NCBI RefSeq assembly: GCF_900142605.1
Contig: NZ_FRBL01000005.1
Span: forward strand, 124,001-188,000
DNA length: 64,000 nt
Direction: 5' to 3'
Origin: Chitinophaga jiangningensis
GTDB taxonomy: Bacteria; Bacteroidota; Bacteroidia; Chitinophagales; Chitinophagaceae
The translations under genes and the position numbers were made by a program. The notes under the pieces are model-generated. The model ran no database searches and was not told the DNA's origin. It saw only the letters and a program-made list of their open reading frames with translations. Shown here piece after piece: positions 42,996 through 53,600 of the stretch (position 1 is the stretch's first letter; each line of letters opens with the position of its first letter).

Positions 42996-44672
42996 ATGGA
43001 AAGGAAATTTCATATTATCAAGGCATTGAAAGTGATCGGGATTGTACTCGGCGGGCTTGTGATCCTTGTATTAGGCACAGCATGGTACCTGAATCATCAT
43101 TGGAATAAACTGATCCGCGCGGAGCTTAAATCTTATGTCCAGGACCTGTCCGACAGCCTGTACAGAATAGAATACAAAGATGTGAAGCTGGACGTTCTTT
43201 CCGGCAGCGTTACCGTAGATAAAGCCAGCATGATACTCGACACTGCCGTATATCGGAAAAAGTTGGCAAACCAAACTGCCCCCTCCGAAATCTACCTCGT
43301 TAGTGTGGAAAAACTGGAACTGAAATATTTCAAACCCTGGCGTTATTTCCGCAATAACGAGATCAACGCCGGCCTGCTGAGGGTGACGGCACCAAGCATA
43401 GTAATGGAGCAGGACGCAAACGTAATAGATACTAGTCAGCCTAAAACAGCGTATCAAAACATCTCCCCGAAATTAAAATCCATACTCATAGGTAAACTGG
43501 TCCTGGACAGCACCAATTTCAGGTACAAGTTCACCAAAAAGGACTCTTCTACGGTGATTCACCAGTTTAAAGACCTGAGCGTACGCGTGAACGATTTTCT
43601 GATCGACTCCCTGGCCCTGGATGATCCTACCCGCTTTTTGTATGCACGGAATTACGAAATCGGGATGAAAGACTACGTCCATCGCACGAAAGACAGTCTG
43701 TATTACCTCAATGTAAAAGGCATCCGCTATGTGGCGGCGGAACAAACGTTGGAAATCAAGCAGGTAGAACTTAATCCCCGCTATGAAAAAGAGGCTTTTA
43801 ACCGCAAACTCGGGCATCAGCAGGATTACTACCATGTAGTTTTGGAAGATGTTAATCTCAAAAATCTAAACCCCAAGCGTTTATTGCAGGACCAGCAGGT
43901 TTGGGCCCATAAACTGATCATCAATGGCGGGAAACTGGAAGTTTACCGCGACCGCAGGCTGCCTATGCCGCCGGGTAACAAACTGGGGCAATATCCCAAC
44001 CAGATGCTGGCAAAGCTCCGGGTGCCGATTGCCATCGACACCCTGATAGGCAGGCGATTCAGCATCCATTATATGGAAACCAGCCCCGAATCAGACCGCA
44101 CAGGCACTCTGCGATTCGGGAACGTGAACGGACATTTCCACAACCTTACCAATGTGGACTCCCTGGTGAAAAAGAATAACCATCTTACCGCCAGGCTGGA
44201 CGCTATCCTGATGAGCAGCGGTAAGCTAACCGCTCATTTCGACTTCATTCTGGGCAGTAAAAATGGTAACTTTAGCGTAGCCGGTGAACTGAAAGACCTG
44301 AATGGCCGCGAACTTAACCCGGTTACCAAGCCGCTGGGCAAGGTAGAAATCAGGAGCTGCAATATTCATGAATTATCGTTCCGTATCCGTGGCGACGAGC
44401 GCAAGGCCGCCGGGGAGGTAAAGCTACTGTACGATCACCTGAAAATTGCCATCCTGAAGCAGAACAAGGAAAGTAAAGAGTTTGAAAGAAAAGGGCTGAT
44501 CAGCCTCCTGGCCAATTTGATGGTAGTGCGCGACAGCAACCCGCTGCCCGGTGAAAAAACCCGGGTCACCCACCCAGCCCTGCAAAGGGACATTCAGAAG
44601 TCGTTTTTTAATCTGGTGTGGAAAACTATTTTCCAGGGAGTTAAAGAGACCGTGGGGGCCGACAAAATATAG
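42996..44672 (+). CDS. AsmA-like envelope protein
   Basis: A 558-residue protein anchored by one N-terminal helix (residues 12-31, GIVLGGLVILVLGTAWYL), with the rest in the periplasm. The long run of short beta strands with signatures such as VKLDVLSGSVTVDKASMIL, LRVTAPSIVM and FSVAGELKDLNGRELNPVTKPLG is that of AsmA/DUF748-type proteins, which form extended hydrophobic grooves and are implicated in lipid transport between membranes. Bacteroidota carry several of these; the lipid moved here is unknown. The start is the ATG at 42996. It has no cotranscribed neighbour; gyrB follows with its own promoter. Confidence 0.75.
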   Translation: MERKFHIIKALKVIGIVLGGLVILVLGTAWYLNHHWNKLIRAELKSYVQDLSDSLYRIEYKDVKLDVLSGSVTVDKASMILDTAVYRKKLANQTAPSEIYLVSVEKLELKYFKPWRYFRNNEINAGLLRVTAPSIVMEQDANVIDTSQPKTAYQNISPKLKSILIGKLVLDSTNFRYKFTKKDSSTVIHQFKDLSVRVNDFLIDSLALDDPTRFLYARNYEIGMKDYVHRTKDSLYYLNVKGIRYVAAEQTLEIKQVELNPRYEKEAFNRKLGHQQDYYHVVLEDVNLKNLNPKRLLQDQQVWAHKLIINGGKLEVYRDRRLPMPPGNKLGQYPNQMLAKLRVPIAIDTLIGRRFSIHYMETSPESDRTGTLRFGNVNGHFHNLTNVDSLVKKNNHLTARLDAILMSSGKLTAHFDFILGSKNGNFSVAGELKDLNGRELNPVTKPLGKVEIRSCNIHELSFRIRGDERKAAGEVKLLYDHLKIAILKQNKESKEFERKGLISLLANLMVVRDSNPLPGEKTRVTHPALQRDIQKSFFNLVWKTIFQGVKETVGADKI

Positions 44673-44718
44673 CAGTAAAATCACACATCCATCCCACTTA
44701 AAAACAGTAGTTTTTTTA

Positions 44719-44748
44719 TTGAAATCAGGCTTATTTTTCGTATTTTTG
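44719..44748 (+). promoter_or_regulatory. Promoter of gyrB (perfect match)
   Basis: TTG (44719-44721), exactly 19 bases, then TATTTTTG (44741-44748). An ideal Bacteroidota housekeeping promoter, 46 bases before the ATG. Confidence 0.85.
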
Positions 44749-44794
44749 CATGATTGTCGACTGTTTTTATTTCTAATAGATTTTACACCAACAT

Positions 44795-46774
44795 ATGAGC
44801 GAAGAATTAGTGCAAGCAACCAGCCCCAGCAACGGCTATGATGCAGGCAGCATCCAGGTACTGGAAGGTCTGGAAGCCGTGCGCAAGCGCCCGGCCATGT
44901 ACATTGGCGATATCGGAATCAAGGGTTTACATCACCTGGTATATGAGGTGGTGGATAACTCCATTGATGAGGCCCTCGCCGGATATTGCAAAAACATTGA
45001 TGTAACTATCTGTGAAGATAATTCCATCCGTGTAGTGGATGACGGACGTGGTATTCCTACCGGTATTATCCCTAAGGAAGGACGTTCGGCACTGGAAGTT
45101 GTAATGACAGTATTACACGCCGGTGGTAAGTTCGACAAAAACACCTATAAAGTATCCGGTGGTTTGCACGGGGTGGGTGTGAGCTGCGTAAACGCATTGA
45201 GCTCCCGCCAGGTCGTTACCGTACGCCGTGAAGGTAAAATATTTGAACAGGAGTACCACCGCGGTGTTCCCCAGTATGCCGTACGTGAGATCGGTGTTGC
45301 CGATACTACCGGTACTACCGTACACTTCAAACCAGACGGAGAGATTTTTAAGGAAACTACCTATAACAGGGAAATCCTGGCAGGCCGTTTACGCGAGCTG
45401 TCATACCTGAACAAACAAATCCGTATCACCCTCACTGACGACCGTGAAAAAGACGAACATGGTCAGCCTTTCAGGGAAACTTTCTACAGTGAAGGCGGTA
45501 TCGTGGAGTTTGTACAGATGCTGGATAAGAATGGTCGCAGAAGCAGCCTCCTGCCTGCACCTATCTTCATCGAAGCGTTCGATAAAGATTCTAATGTAAC
45601 CGTAGAAGTTGCACTGATGTATAATGATTCATTCAGTGAAAGCATCTTCTCCTACGTAAATAATATCAACACCATTGAAGGTGGTACCCACGTTTCTGGT
45701 TTCCGCCGCGCCATCACCCGTGTGTTTAAATCCTACGGTGACAAGAACAAACTGTTTGAGAAATCAAAAGTGGAAGTAACCGGGGATGACTTCCGTGAAG
45801 GATTGAGCGCCATCATCAGCGTAAAAGTACCTGAGCCTCAGTTCGAAGGTCAGACCAAAACCAAACTCGGTAACTCCGATGTAATGGGTGTGGTAGACAG
45901 TTCTGTAGCTACTGTACTGGATGCCTACCTGGAAGAGCATCCGCGTGAAGCCAAACTGGTAATCAATAAAGTGGTACTGGCTGCCCAGGCCCGCGAAGCT
46001 GCACGTAAAGCACGCCAGCTGGTTCAGCGCAAGAGCGTGATGACCGGTAGTGGCCTGCCTGGTAAACTGGCAGATTGCTCCGATAACGATCCGGAAAAAT
46101 GTGAACTGTACCTGGTAGAGGGTGACTCCGCAGGTGGTACAGCAAAACAAGGCCGTAACCGTTCCTTCCAGGCCATCCTGCCACTCAGGGGTAAAATCCT
46201 GAACGTGGAGAAAGCCATGGAACACAAGATCTACGAAAACGAAGAGATCAAGAACATCTTCACCGCATTGGGAGTAACCATCGGTACCGAAGAAGACGAT
46301 AAAGCACTGAACCTTTCAAAACTGCGCTACCACAAGCTCATCATCATGACGGATGCCGACGTGGATGGTAGCCACATTGCCACCCTGATCCTCACCTTCG
46401 TATTCCGGTATATGAAAGCGATGGTAGAACAGGGTTATGTGTACATTGCGCAACCGCCACTGTACCTCGTGAAAAAAGGTAAAGAGCAGGAATACTGCTG
46501 GACAGAAGCACAACGTAAAGCAGCCATCGCACGTATTGCGGGTAATGGCCGTGAAGACAGTGTGAACGTTCAGCGATATAAAGGTTTGGGTGAGATGAAC
46601 GCAGAGCAACTGTGGGATACCACCATGAACCCTGATAACCGTACACTGAAACAGGTGACTATTGAAAGTGCTGCGGAAGCTGATCGCGTGTTTAGCATGC
46701 TGATGGGCGACGAGGTGCCTCCACGTCGTGAGTTCATCGAGTCACATGCGAAGTATGCGAAGATCGATGCTTAA
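44795..46774 (+). CDS. gyrB: DNA gyrase subunit B
   Basis: A 659-residue ATPase subunit of gyrase, which introduces negative supercoils. The GHKL ATP site shows EVVDNSIDEALAG, DDGRGIP and GGLHGVGVSCVNALS. The transducer and Toprim domains follow, with EGDSAGGTAKQGRNR and the metal triad in MTDADVDGSHI. The C-terminus includes YKGLGEMNAEQLWDTTM. Length and motifs mark GyrB rather than ParE. dnaA and gyrA are not near, so this is not the replication-origin region. A strong terminator follows. Confidence 0.98.
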   Translation: MSEELVQATSPSNGYDAGSIQVLEGLEAVRKRPAMYIGDIGIKGLHHLVYEVVDNSIDEALAGYCKNIDVTICEDNSIRVVDDGRGIPTGIIPKEGRSALEVVMTVLHAGGKFDKNTYKVSGGLHGVGVSCVNALSSRQVVTVRREGKIFEQEYHRGVPQYAVREIGVADTTGTTVHFKPDGEIFKETTYNREILAGRLRELSYLNKQIRITLTDDREKDEHGQPFRETFYSEGGIVEFVQMLDKNGRRSSLLPAPIFIEAFDKDSNVTVEVALMYNDSFSESIFSYVNNINTIEGGTHVSGFRRAITRVFKSYGDKNKLFEKSKVEVTGDDFREGLSAIISVKVPEPQFEGQTKTKLGNSDVMGVVDSSVATVLDAYLEEHPREAKLVINKVVLAAQAREAARKARQLVQRKSVMTGSGLPGKLADCSDNDPEKCELYLVEGDSAGGTAKQGRNRSFQAILPLRGKILNVEKAMEHKIYENEEIKNIFTALGVTIGTEEDDKALNLSKLRYHKLIIMTDADVDGSHIATLILTFVFRYMKAMVEQGYVYIAQPPLYLVKKGKEQEYCWTEAQRKAAIARIAGNGREDSVNVQRYKGLGEMNAEQLWDTTMNPDNRTLKQVTIESAAEADRVFSMLMGDEVPPRREFIESHAKYAKIDA

Positions 46775-46794
46775 TATTATTTTAGAGATATAGA

Positions 46795-46834
46795 AAAGCC
46801 GGTAGATTTGACATCTACCGGCTTTATTTTTTTT
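46795..46834 (+). terminator. Terminator of gyrB
   Basis: AAAGCCGGTAGAT (46795-46807) pairs with ATCTACCGGCTTT (46813-46825), followed by a T-rich tract. Confidence 0.9.
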
Positions 46835-46839
46835 GAAAG

Positions 46840-46887
46840 GGATGACACCTTCGGTGTCATCCGGCGCGATTCCGCGCTGCGCGCGGA
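46840..46887 (-). repeat. Paired-hairpin intergenic element (reverse orientation), copy 3
   Basis: Hairpin B is GGATGACACC-TTC-GGTGTCATCC (46840-46862). Hairpin A is TCCGCGC-TGC-GCGCGGA (46871-46887), the exact reverse complement of hairpin A at 3393-3409. It lies between two gene 3' ends. Confidence 0.75.
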
Positions 46888-46953
46888 GCCGGCTAAAGTG
46901 CAGTTATTAACAATATGGGGCAAATACAGTTGCCAGCGGAGCCAGCAACCTTC

Positions 46954-48174
46954 CTAGCTCTCCCTTGTAATCACATAATTCGCTAAGAACTGGTAGGCAA
47001 ATACACCCAGCAGCATGATGGTCATAAAGGTATTAAACGGATCACCGTCGTACCAGGCTTCGGCTACGCCGCAAACACCCAGTATACCTACCGCCACTGT
47101 ATATATAAGGAATACCTTTCTCCATTTGGGACTATCAGGAGTATATAAGCTGGAAAGCGGCAGCAGCAGTACTCCCGAACCTATGGCCAGCGCCAGCAGT
47201 GCAGCAAATGACGTAAGCCAATAGCCGCCGGCAGCCAGGAGTCCGATCAGCATAAAGATGCCCACCAGCGTGGATACCTTCGTTTGTTCCGGCGTGAGCG
47301 CGTACCTGCCGTATGGGTTGAGTCGCAGGAAAAGGTTACTCACCGGACCAATCAGCCAGGTGGAGATAGCAGCCAGCGCCAGCACCACGTACAGCGGGAA
47401 AAATACGGTACTGGCTATACGGGAAAGCACGAAAATACCGATGATCACTGCCCATTGCACACCTGCTTTCTGCCGGCTCATGAAAAAGGCATATTTCAGG
47501 AACATGCGGTACAGCCAGTAGCGTGCCTGCATAGCCTGCACCATGCCGCTTTTCGCCCATTGCTGATTTGGGTCCAGCTTCAGGGATTCACGGAAATGTT
47601 CAAGTGCCTGTTTGTGATCGCCCGCCTGTAGCCATTTCCAGCCAATATTGGCGTGAGTATACGCATTTTCAGGGTTATGTTCCAGCGCTTCGTGCAAGTT
47701 GGAGAAGGCTTCTTCTTTTTTGCCGAGGTTGAACAGGGCGTTGGAGCGGAGGTTTAAACAGGCCTCGTTTTCCGGGTCTATGGCCAGGCCTTCCTCTGCC
47801 TTTGTCAGGGCCTGACTATATTCTTTCTTAAACAGCAGTATCTGACTCCACAGGGCGAAGTAAGCCGCATCGTGGGGATTGATCGCTACCGCCTCACCGA
47901 TGGCGATGATAGCTGCGTTATACTGGCTTTTGTGAAAAGCAATATTAGCGCGCAGGTAAAAGAACCGGTCATCAGCCGGAGCGAGACTCAGCGCGTTACT
48001 GATAATATGTTCTGCCTCTTCCGTGTTTTTCAGATTGAGGTAGCACAATGCCAGTAGATAAAGTCCGTCGATATCATTGGCATAAGTGCTGAGATGCTGC
48101 CGCAAGGCGGTAACAGCATCCTTATAACGGCCTTGTTGTAGCAACAGGTGAGCACGTTGAATCAAAAAAGCCAT
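46954..48174 (-). CDS. TPR protein with C-terminal membrane domain
   Basis: A 406-residue protein. Residues 1-210 form about six tetratricopeptide repeats (for example HANIGWKWLQAGDHKQALEHFRESLKLDPNQ), a cytoplasmic protein-binding scaffold. Residues 242-406 hold five to six transmembrane helices (AVIIGIFVLSRIASTVFF, LVGIFMLIGLLAAGGYW and others), so the membrane part is at the C-terminus. I do not recognise a named family. It starts 3 bases after the stop of the TPR-AAA+ ATPase gene, so the two are strictly cotranscribed, and it may be the membrane anchor or client adaptor of that ATPase. Confidence 0.75.
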   Translation of the reverse strand: MAFLIQRAHLLLQQGRYKDAVTALRQHLSTYANDIDGLYLLALCYLNLKNTEEAEHIISNALSLAPADDRFFYLRANIAFHKSQYNAAIIAIGEAVAINPHDAAYFALWSQILLFKKEYSQALTKAEEGLAIDPENEACLNLRSNALFNLGKKEEAFSNLHEALEHNPENAYTHANIGWKWLQAGDHKQALEHFRESLKLDPNQQWAKSGMVQAMQARYWLYRMFLKYAFFMSRQKAGVQWAVIIGIFVLSRIASTVFFPLYVVLALAAISTWLIGPVSNLFLRLNPYGRYALTPEQTKVSTLVGIFMLIGLLAAGGYWLTSFAALLALAIGSGVLLLPLSSLYTPDSPKWRKVFLIYTVAVGILGVCGVAEAWYDGDPFNTFMTIMLLGVFAYQFLANYVITRES

Positions 48175-48177
48175 AAT

Positions 48178-49500
48178 CTATTTCTTAATATCCAGGTATT
48201 TCAGCACCTCATCGTACAGGCCTGCCTCATTAGAGTACAGGGCGTAGTTGCGTGCGGTATTGAACCACTCTCTTGTAGTGGCGCGGTGCAATTTGGTAGC
48301 CTTCAGCAGGTCTTTTTGCGTGATGGGCTGTGGAATGCCTTTCTGTAGTGCTTCCATCAGCTTATCTTCTATGGCCAGGTCCACGATCGCTTTCAGGTCA
48401 GCGCCGGAGTAACCGGGTGTAGCTTTGGCGATAGCGCGGTAATCGATGCTGTCCACCGGTTTATTGCGCAGCTGTATTTTCAGAATTTCTTCGCGGCCTT
48501 CCTGGTCGGGAGGTGCTACGAAAATAATTCTGTCGAAACGGCCGGGCCGGCGGAAAGCCGGATCCAGGCTCCATGGCGCGTTGGTAGCACCTATGATCAG
48601 TACATTTTCGTTGTTGGCGGCGATACCGTCCATTTCAGAAAGGAACTGATTGATGAGGTGACTGGCTCCGCTGTTGCGCATGGAGGTGCGGTTGGCACCG
48701 AGCGCATCTACTTCGTCGAAGAAGAGGACGCAGGGCTTGGATTCGCGGGCAAGTTCAAAGAGACTATGTAAGTTTTTTTCGCTGTTGCCGATCCACATGT
48801 CGAGCACGTCGTGGATGCCCACGTTGATGAATTCGGCTTGTATTTGCCCGGCAGTGGCCCTGGCAAGGTAGGTTTTTCCACATCCCGGAGGACCGTAGAG
48901 CAGGATACCACCACCAGCCTTTTTACCATATGCTTTGTAGAGGTCGGGGAATTGAAGCGGCTTAATTATTTTCAGGTCTATTTCCTGTTTTTCCCGTTCC
49001 ATTCCACCTACATCGTTGAAGTTAATTTCTGGTTTTTCCAGCGTAAATATCTTCTCTATATCTTCACCATCTTCGTCAGATGCAGGATTATATTGTTGTT
49101 GAGGTGCTCTGAAGTAGCCGTCCAGGGCTTCGTCGCGGAAGCCTGGATTCAGTTGCAGCAGGTGTTGGTAGATGTCACGTGCGCCTTCCATGCTGTTTTC
49201 TTTTACCAGAATACGGCAATGGAGGAGGAGGGCATCGAAATTATCCGGCTCCTGGTGCTCGAGTTGTTCCAATACAACGATGGCAACAGAATATTTTTGC
49301 TGATGGTAAAAGGTACGCGCGAGCCCCAGCTGGGCAGCGATATTGTCATGCGATAATTCCAGCACCTTTCTGTATTGTTCTTCTGCCTGCTGGTACTGAA
49401 AATCCTGTAGCAGCACCTGGGCCAGGTGAAGGCGCAGGGGCACGTTCTCCGGTGAAAACTGCACGGCTTCCTGTAATTGTTTAATCACTTCCGATGACAT
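48178..49500 (-). CDS. TPR-AAA+ ATPase (Cdc48/VAT-like single ring)
   Basis: A 440-residue fusion. Residues 1-130 hold three tetratricopeptide repeats; residues 160-430 one AAA+ domain: FNDVGGMEREKQEI, Walker A GPPGCGKT (203-210), pore loop MWIGNSE (235-241) resembling the second ring of p97, Walker B LFFDEVDAL (258-266), sensor ATNAP and arginine fingers in FRRPGRFD. Such ATPases thread or remodel proteins in hexamers, with the TPRs recruiting clients. It has no protease domain. The partner gene encoding a TPR membrane protein follows by 3 bases. A minus-strand -7 box, TATATTTG (49555-49562), lies upstream. Confidence 0.85.
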   Translation of the reverse strand: MSSEVIKQLQEAVQFSPENVPLRLHLAQVLLQDFQYQQAEEQYRKVLELSHDNIAAQLGLARTFYHQQKYSVAIVVLEQLEHQEPDNFDALLLHCRILVKENSMEGARDIYQHLLQLNPGFRDEALDGYFRAPQQQYNPASDEDGEDIEKIFTLEKPEINFNDVGGMEREKQEIDLKIIKPLQFPDLYKAYGKKAGGGILLYGPPGCGKTYLARATAGQIQAEFINVGIHDVLDMWIGNSEKNLHSLFELARESKPCVLFFDEVDALGANRTSMRNSGASHLINQFLSEMDGIAANNENVLIIGATNAPWSLDPAFRRPGRFDRIIFVAPPDQEGREEILKIQLRNKPVDSIDYRAIAKATPGYSGADLKAIVDLAIEDKLMEALQKGIPQPITQKDLLKATKLHRATTREWFNTARNYALYSNEAGLYDEVLKYLDIKK

Positions 49501-49920
49501 AATGCGCTTTGTTAAATGATGGCGTAAGATCGTAATAATAGGGATTTGCTATCACAAATATATTGTTAAAAGTAATGAAGGATGCTCCTGTTTCCTCGTC
49601 CACCGTTGATGGAAGGGGAAAAAGGGGAGGAGCGGAGCCGGGGGCCTTTGCTAATCAGCCGTAGCCGCTATCCCAGGTGCCCTGATATCTCCCGAAAACA
49701 AATTTCTTATGAAAAATTTATATAATTTATAAAAATCTACATATATTGCGAATGTATTTTATCCCTATGCCACGAAGCTAACCGACAACCTATGTCGATT
49801 TAAAAAGATTGCTGGCCTGCCGGATAAGCGCAGGCCAGCAGCTTTCCATACCTATGAATTGACGCCACCTGATGATGGCGGTTTCTCCGTGCATATATTA
49901 TCATTCAAAATATCTGCATT
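49501..49920. other. Intergenic region
   Basis: It holds a -7-like element for the TPR-AAA+ operon (49555-49562, minus strand), a hairpin GCTGGCCTGC/GCAGGCCAGC (49811-49839) without a T run, and otherwise AT-rich sequence. I see no gene. Confidence 0.5.
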
Positions 49921-50385
49921 ATGCGCTTTAAATTATGGTTCGCAGCCTTATTTGCTGCTATAACTGCATTATCATCCTGTGAATCCAAAAAGGACACCAC
50001 ACCAGCCAGCACTTTCGTTTTCACGCTGGACGGTCAAACATATCATTCCTCCCAAACAGATGCGTTCATGGAAGTGGACAGCACCACCGGGGAGAAATTA
50101 TTTTCCATCAACGGGGTTACCAACAACCTGTCCCATCATATGGAACTGGTGATAGGGTTTCCGGAAAACATTGTACAACCGGGCACCTACGAGGCTTCTG
50201 TTACCATGGTTTTGTCTGACATCCAGCAAAACAAGGTTACCGCCTACGCGATGGGCAAGGGTTTAAAAGTGAATTTAACTAGCATCAATAGTAAACATGC
50301 CGAAGGGACTTTCTCCGGCACTTTAACCAATGGTGAAATTGAAAAACCTTTAACGGACGGGACTTTTATAGTCAATATTAAGTAA
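49921..50385 (+). CDS. Small lipoprotein of unknown function
   Basis: A 154-residue lipoprotein with lipobox LSSC (Cys20) after a short signal peptide. The mature part is a compact beta domain: STFVFTLDGQTYHSSQ at the start and EGTFSGTLTNGEIEKPLTDGTF near the end, with INGVTNNLSHHMELVIGFP between. This pattern occurs in many small Bacteroidota lipoproteins (DUF6252-like), of unknown role. The Ser-Glu-Ser after the Cys gives no clear surface-export signal. It has its own terminator at 50409, so it is not cotranscribed with the TonB receptor. Confidence 0.65.
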   Translation: MRFKLWFAALFAAITALSSCESKKDTTPASTFVFTLDGQTYHSSQTDAFMEVDSTTGEKLFSINGVTNNLSHHMELVIGFPENIVQPGTYEASVTMVLSDIQQNKVTAYAMGKGLKVNLTSINSKHAEGTFSGTLTNGEIEKPLTDGTFIVNIK

Positions 50386-50408
50386 ATCATCGTTTTAAGT
50401 TCTTCAGC

Positions 50409-50437
50409 GGCCCTGCTTATATAAGCGGGGCCTTTTT
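50409..50437 (+). terminator. Terminator of the small lipoprotein gene
   Basis: GGCCCTGCTTAT (50409-50420) pairs with ATAAGCGGGGCC (50421-50432) with one U-G pair in the plus-strand RNA, followed by TTTTT. Confidence 0.8.
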
Positions 50438-50634
50438 GGTGGTAAACGGCCACCAAATTTAACATTCACTTTACGCCTCCCGCCAAATTCTGATAGTGGA
50501 TTAACGCTTCTTGCGGTCCAATCCGCCAAAACGCGTTAATACCCGAAAGGTCTTAACAATTCCGTAATGTTCTGTTAACATTCTGGTTGCTTTGGGATTT
50601 CACCTTTGCGGTGTAAATACAGACAGCAACTTTT

Positions 50635-53600
50635 ATGAAATCGTTTATTGCGTTATTAGCTAGCGTCATTGTATTATTCAGTTTGAATACAATGGCCCAG
50701 GTAACCACCTCCTCTATTACCGGTAAGGTAGCCGATCCCAAAGGGGGCGCTATTCCCGGAGCAACGGTAGTAATACTCAACGTTTCTACAGGCATCAAAA
50801 GTGGTACTCAGACAAATGCCGATGGTCGTTATATCATTAACAACCTCAATCCCGGCGGTCCTTATACGATTACCGTTTCTTTCATCGGTTATAAATCAGA
50901 AGTAAGACCAGATGTAAATCTTCCTTTAGGTTCTTCTTCCTTTACTTTTAAACTGGGCGAAGAGTCCAAAGCCCTGAGCGAAGTTGTGATCACCGGTAGT
51001 GCAGGTAAAAAAGAAGGCACCCGCGTAGGCCAGGAGCAGATGAAGCGTATTCCTTCCATCAGCCGCAGCCTGCAGGATATGACGAAAGTGACTCCACAAA
51101 GCAGCAACAACTCTTTTCTCGGTACTAACTACCGTTACAACAACGTAACACTGGATGGTGCTATCAACAACGATGCAATTGGCTTCAGTCCGTCCATGGG
51201 CGGTCAGTCCAACTCCAGCGGTCAGCCAGGTAGCAGTACCCGTACTAACCCGGTATCACTCGATGCGATCCAGGATGTACAGGTATTACTTGCACCATTC
51301 GATGTGAAAGTGGGTAACTTCCTCGGAGGTTCCATCAACGCGGTAACCCGCAGCGGTACCAACGAATTCCATGGTTCCGTATACGGTTATGGCCGTACCG
51401 CAGGCCTGGTTGGTAAAAACAATGCAGGTGACGGTTCTAAACTGCCTTCTGACTTCCATGATTACCAGGCTGGTGTTCGCCTCGGTTTCCCTATCATCAA
51501 AAACAAACTCTTCTTCTTCACCAACGAAGAAATCACCCGCCGCGTAGATCCAATCATCCTCGCTGCCGGCTCTAAAGATGTAGCCAACATCCTCAGCGAA
51601 CAGGATGCGATGGACATCACCGCTAAAATGAAAGAATACGGCGTAGATGCAGGTACTTATAAAAACACCAGCATTTATTCCAACTCCAATAAATTCTTTA
51701 ACCGCCTCGACTGGCACATCAATTCCAAACACAGCCTGTCGGTACGTAATAACACTATTACCTCAGAAGCTACTAACCTGGAGCGTGACCAGCAGAACTT
51801 CCGTTTTGGCGGTATTGACTTCAAACAGGTGAACAACCAGACTTCTACAGTAGCTGAACTGAAAAGTAACTTCAATCCAACTGTTTCCAACAGCCTGATT
51901 CTGGGTTACTCCTATGTACATGATTACCGTGATCCCGCTTCTGACCCTGCGACACCGCAGATCCAGATTGCCGGTAAAACGCCTGGTACCACTATCTTCC
52001 TCGGTACCGACCGTGAAGCAAGTATCTTTAACATGAAACAGAAAACCTTTGAAGTAACCGATAACGTTACCATCTTCAAAGGAAAAAATACTTTCACCAT
52101 TGGTACACACAACGAGTTTTACAACATCACCTATGGTTTTGTAAACTCCTGGAATGGCCGACTGGACTATAATTCCGTTGCTGACTTCCTGAACAACAAT
52201 CCTAGTCGTGTGCGCGGTAACTATAACTACGCGAATAACTCCCGCGATTTCATCATGGCTAACCCGCCGGCACAGTTCAAAGTAAACTTGCTGAGCCTCT
52301 ACGGTCAGGATGAAATTCAACTGACAGACCGTTTCAAAATCACTCCGGGTGTACGTTTAGACTACGCAGGTATTCCTAACAAACAACCACTGAGCGATAA
52401 AACTACCAAAGCACCGGTAGATGCAAACTACGGTAACACCTACACGTATACTAAACCACAGGATATCAAAAATAACTTCCTGAATAACGTACAGATCTCT
52501 CCACGCCTCGGTTTCAACTGGGATATCAAAGGTGACAACACCATGGTACTGCGTGGTGGTAGCGGCTTATTCACCGGTCGTATTCCTTTCGCATGGCTGG
52601 GTTACGCATACTACAACAACGGTGTAACTTACGGTGCTTACGATCAGAAATCTTCCGACAAACCTTTCGTAAATGGTCCGCTGCCTGCAGCTAAACCATC
52701 TCCAAATGGTATCGCTGACTTCGCGCAACAAAACGGTGTAGACGTTACTAACGCTGCCGGTGCAACGCAGGTAGATCTGATCGACAATAACTTCAAAATG
52801 CCACAGGTATGGAGAAGCAGTCTGGCCTTTGATTACACTACCAACGACCAGTGGAAATTCACAGTAGAAGGTATTTACACCAAAGTAGTGCACGACCTGA
52901 TGTTCCAGCAGATCAACCTGGTAGATAATCCAACTTATTATGCATATGATGTTAATAAGCAACAGCCTATCTACAGTGGTAAAAAGATCAACAGCCTGTA
53001 TACAAACGCTTACCTGCTGTCTAACACCAACAAAGGCTACCGTTACAGCATCACTGGTCAGATTCAGAAAACCTTCCCTTGGGGCTTTAACTTCATGACT
53101 GCTTATACTTATGGTCAGGCGAAAGATATTACCAACGGTATCCGTAACTCAATGGAGTCTAACTGGCAGCTGAACCAGGCGCTGAATCCAAATAACCCTG
53201 GACTGGCCTACTCTAACTTCGACGTTCGTCATCGTATCGTAGCAACTGCTAACTACAGACAGGATTGGGGTTCCAAGGGCAAATGGGTATCTAACTTCAG
53301 CCTGTTCTTCTCTGCCCAATCCGGTACGCCTTACTCCTATGGTTTCGTAAATGCTACCATCCAGGGTACACCACAGCAAGTTAGCCTTGCTTACATCCCT
53401 AAAGATCTGGCAGAAGCGCAGAAATTCTTTGTGGACATCGCAGGTGGCAAAACAGCTGCACAGCAGGCCGCTGAGTTCATGACTTATGTAGATGGCAATA
53501 AATACCTGAGTGGTCGTAAAGGTGATTTCACCGAGCGTAATGGTGGGCGCACGCCATGGAACTATCAGGCTGACTTCCGTTTCTCTCAGGACCTGAATAT

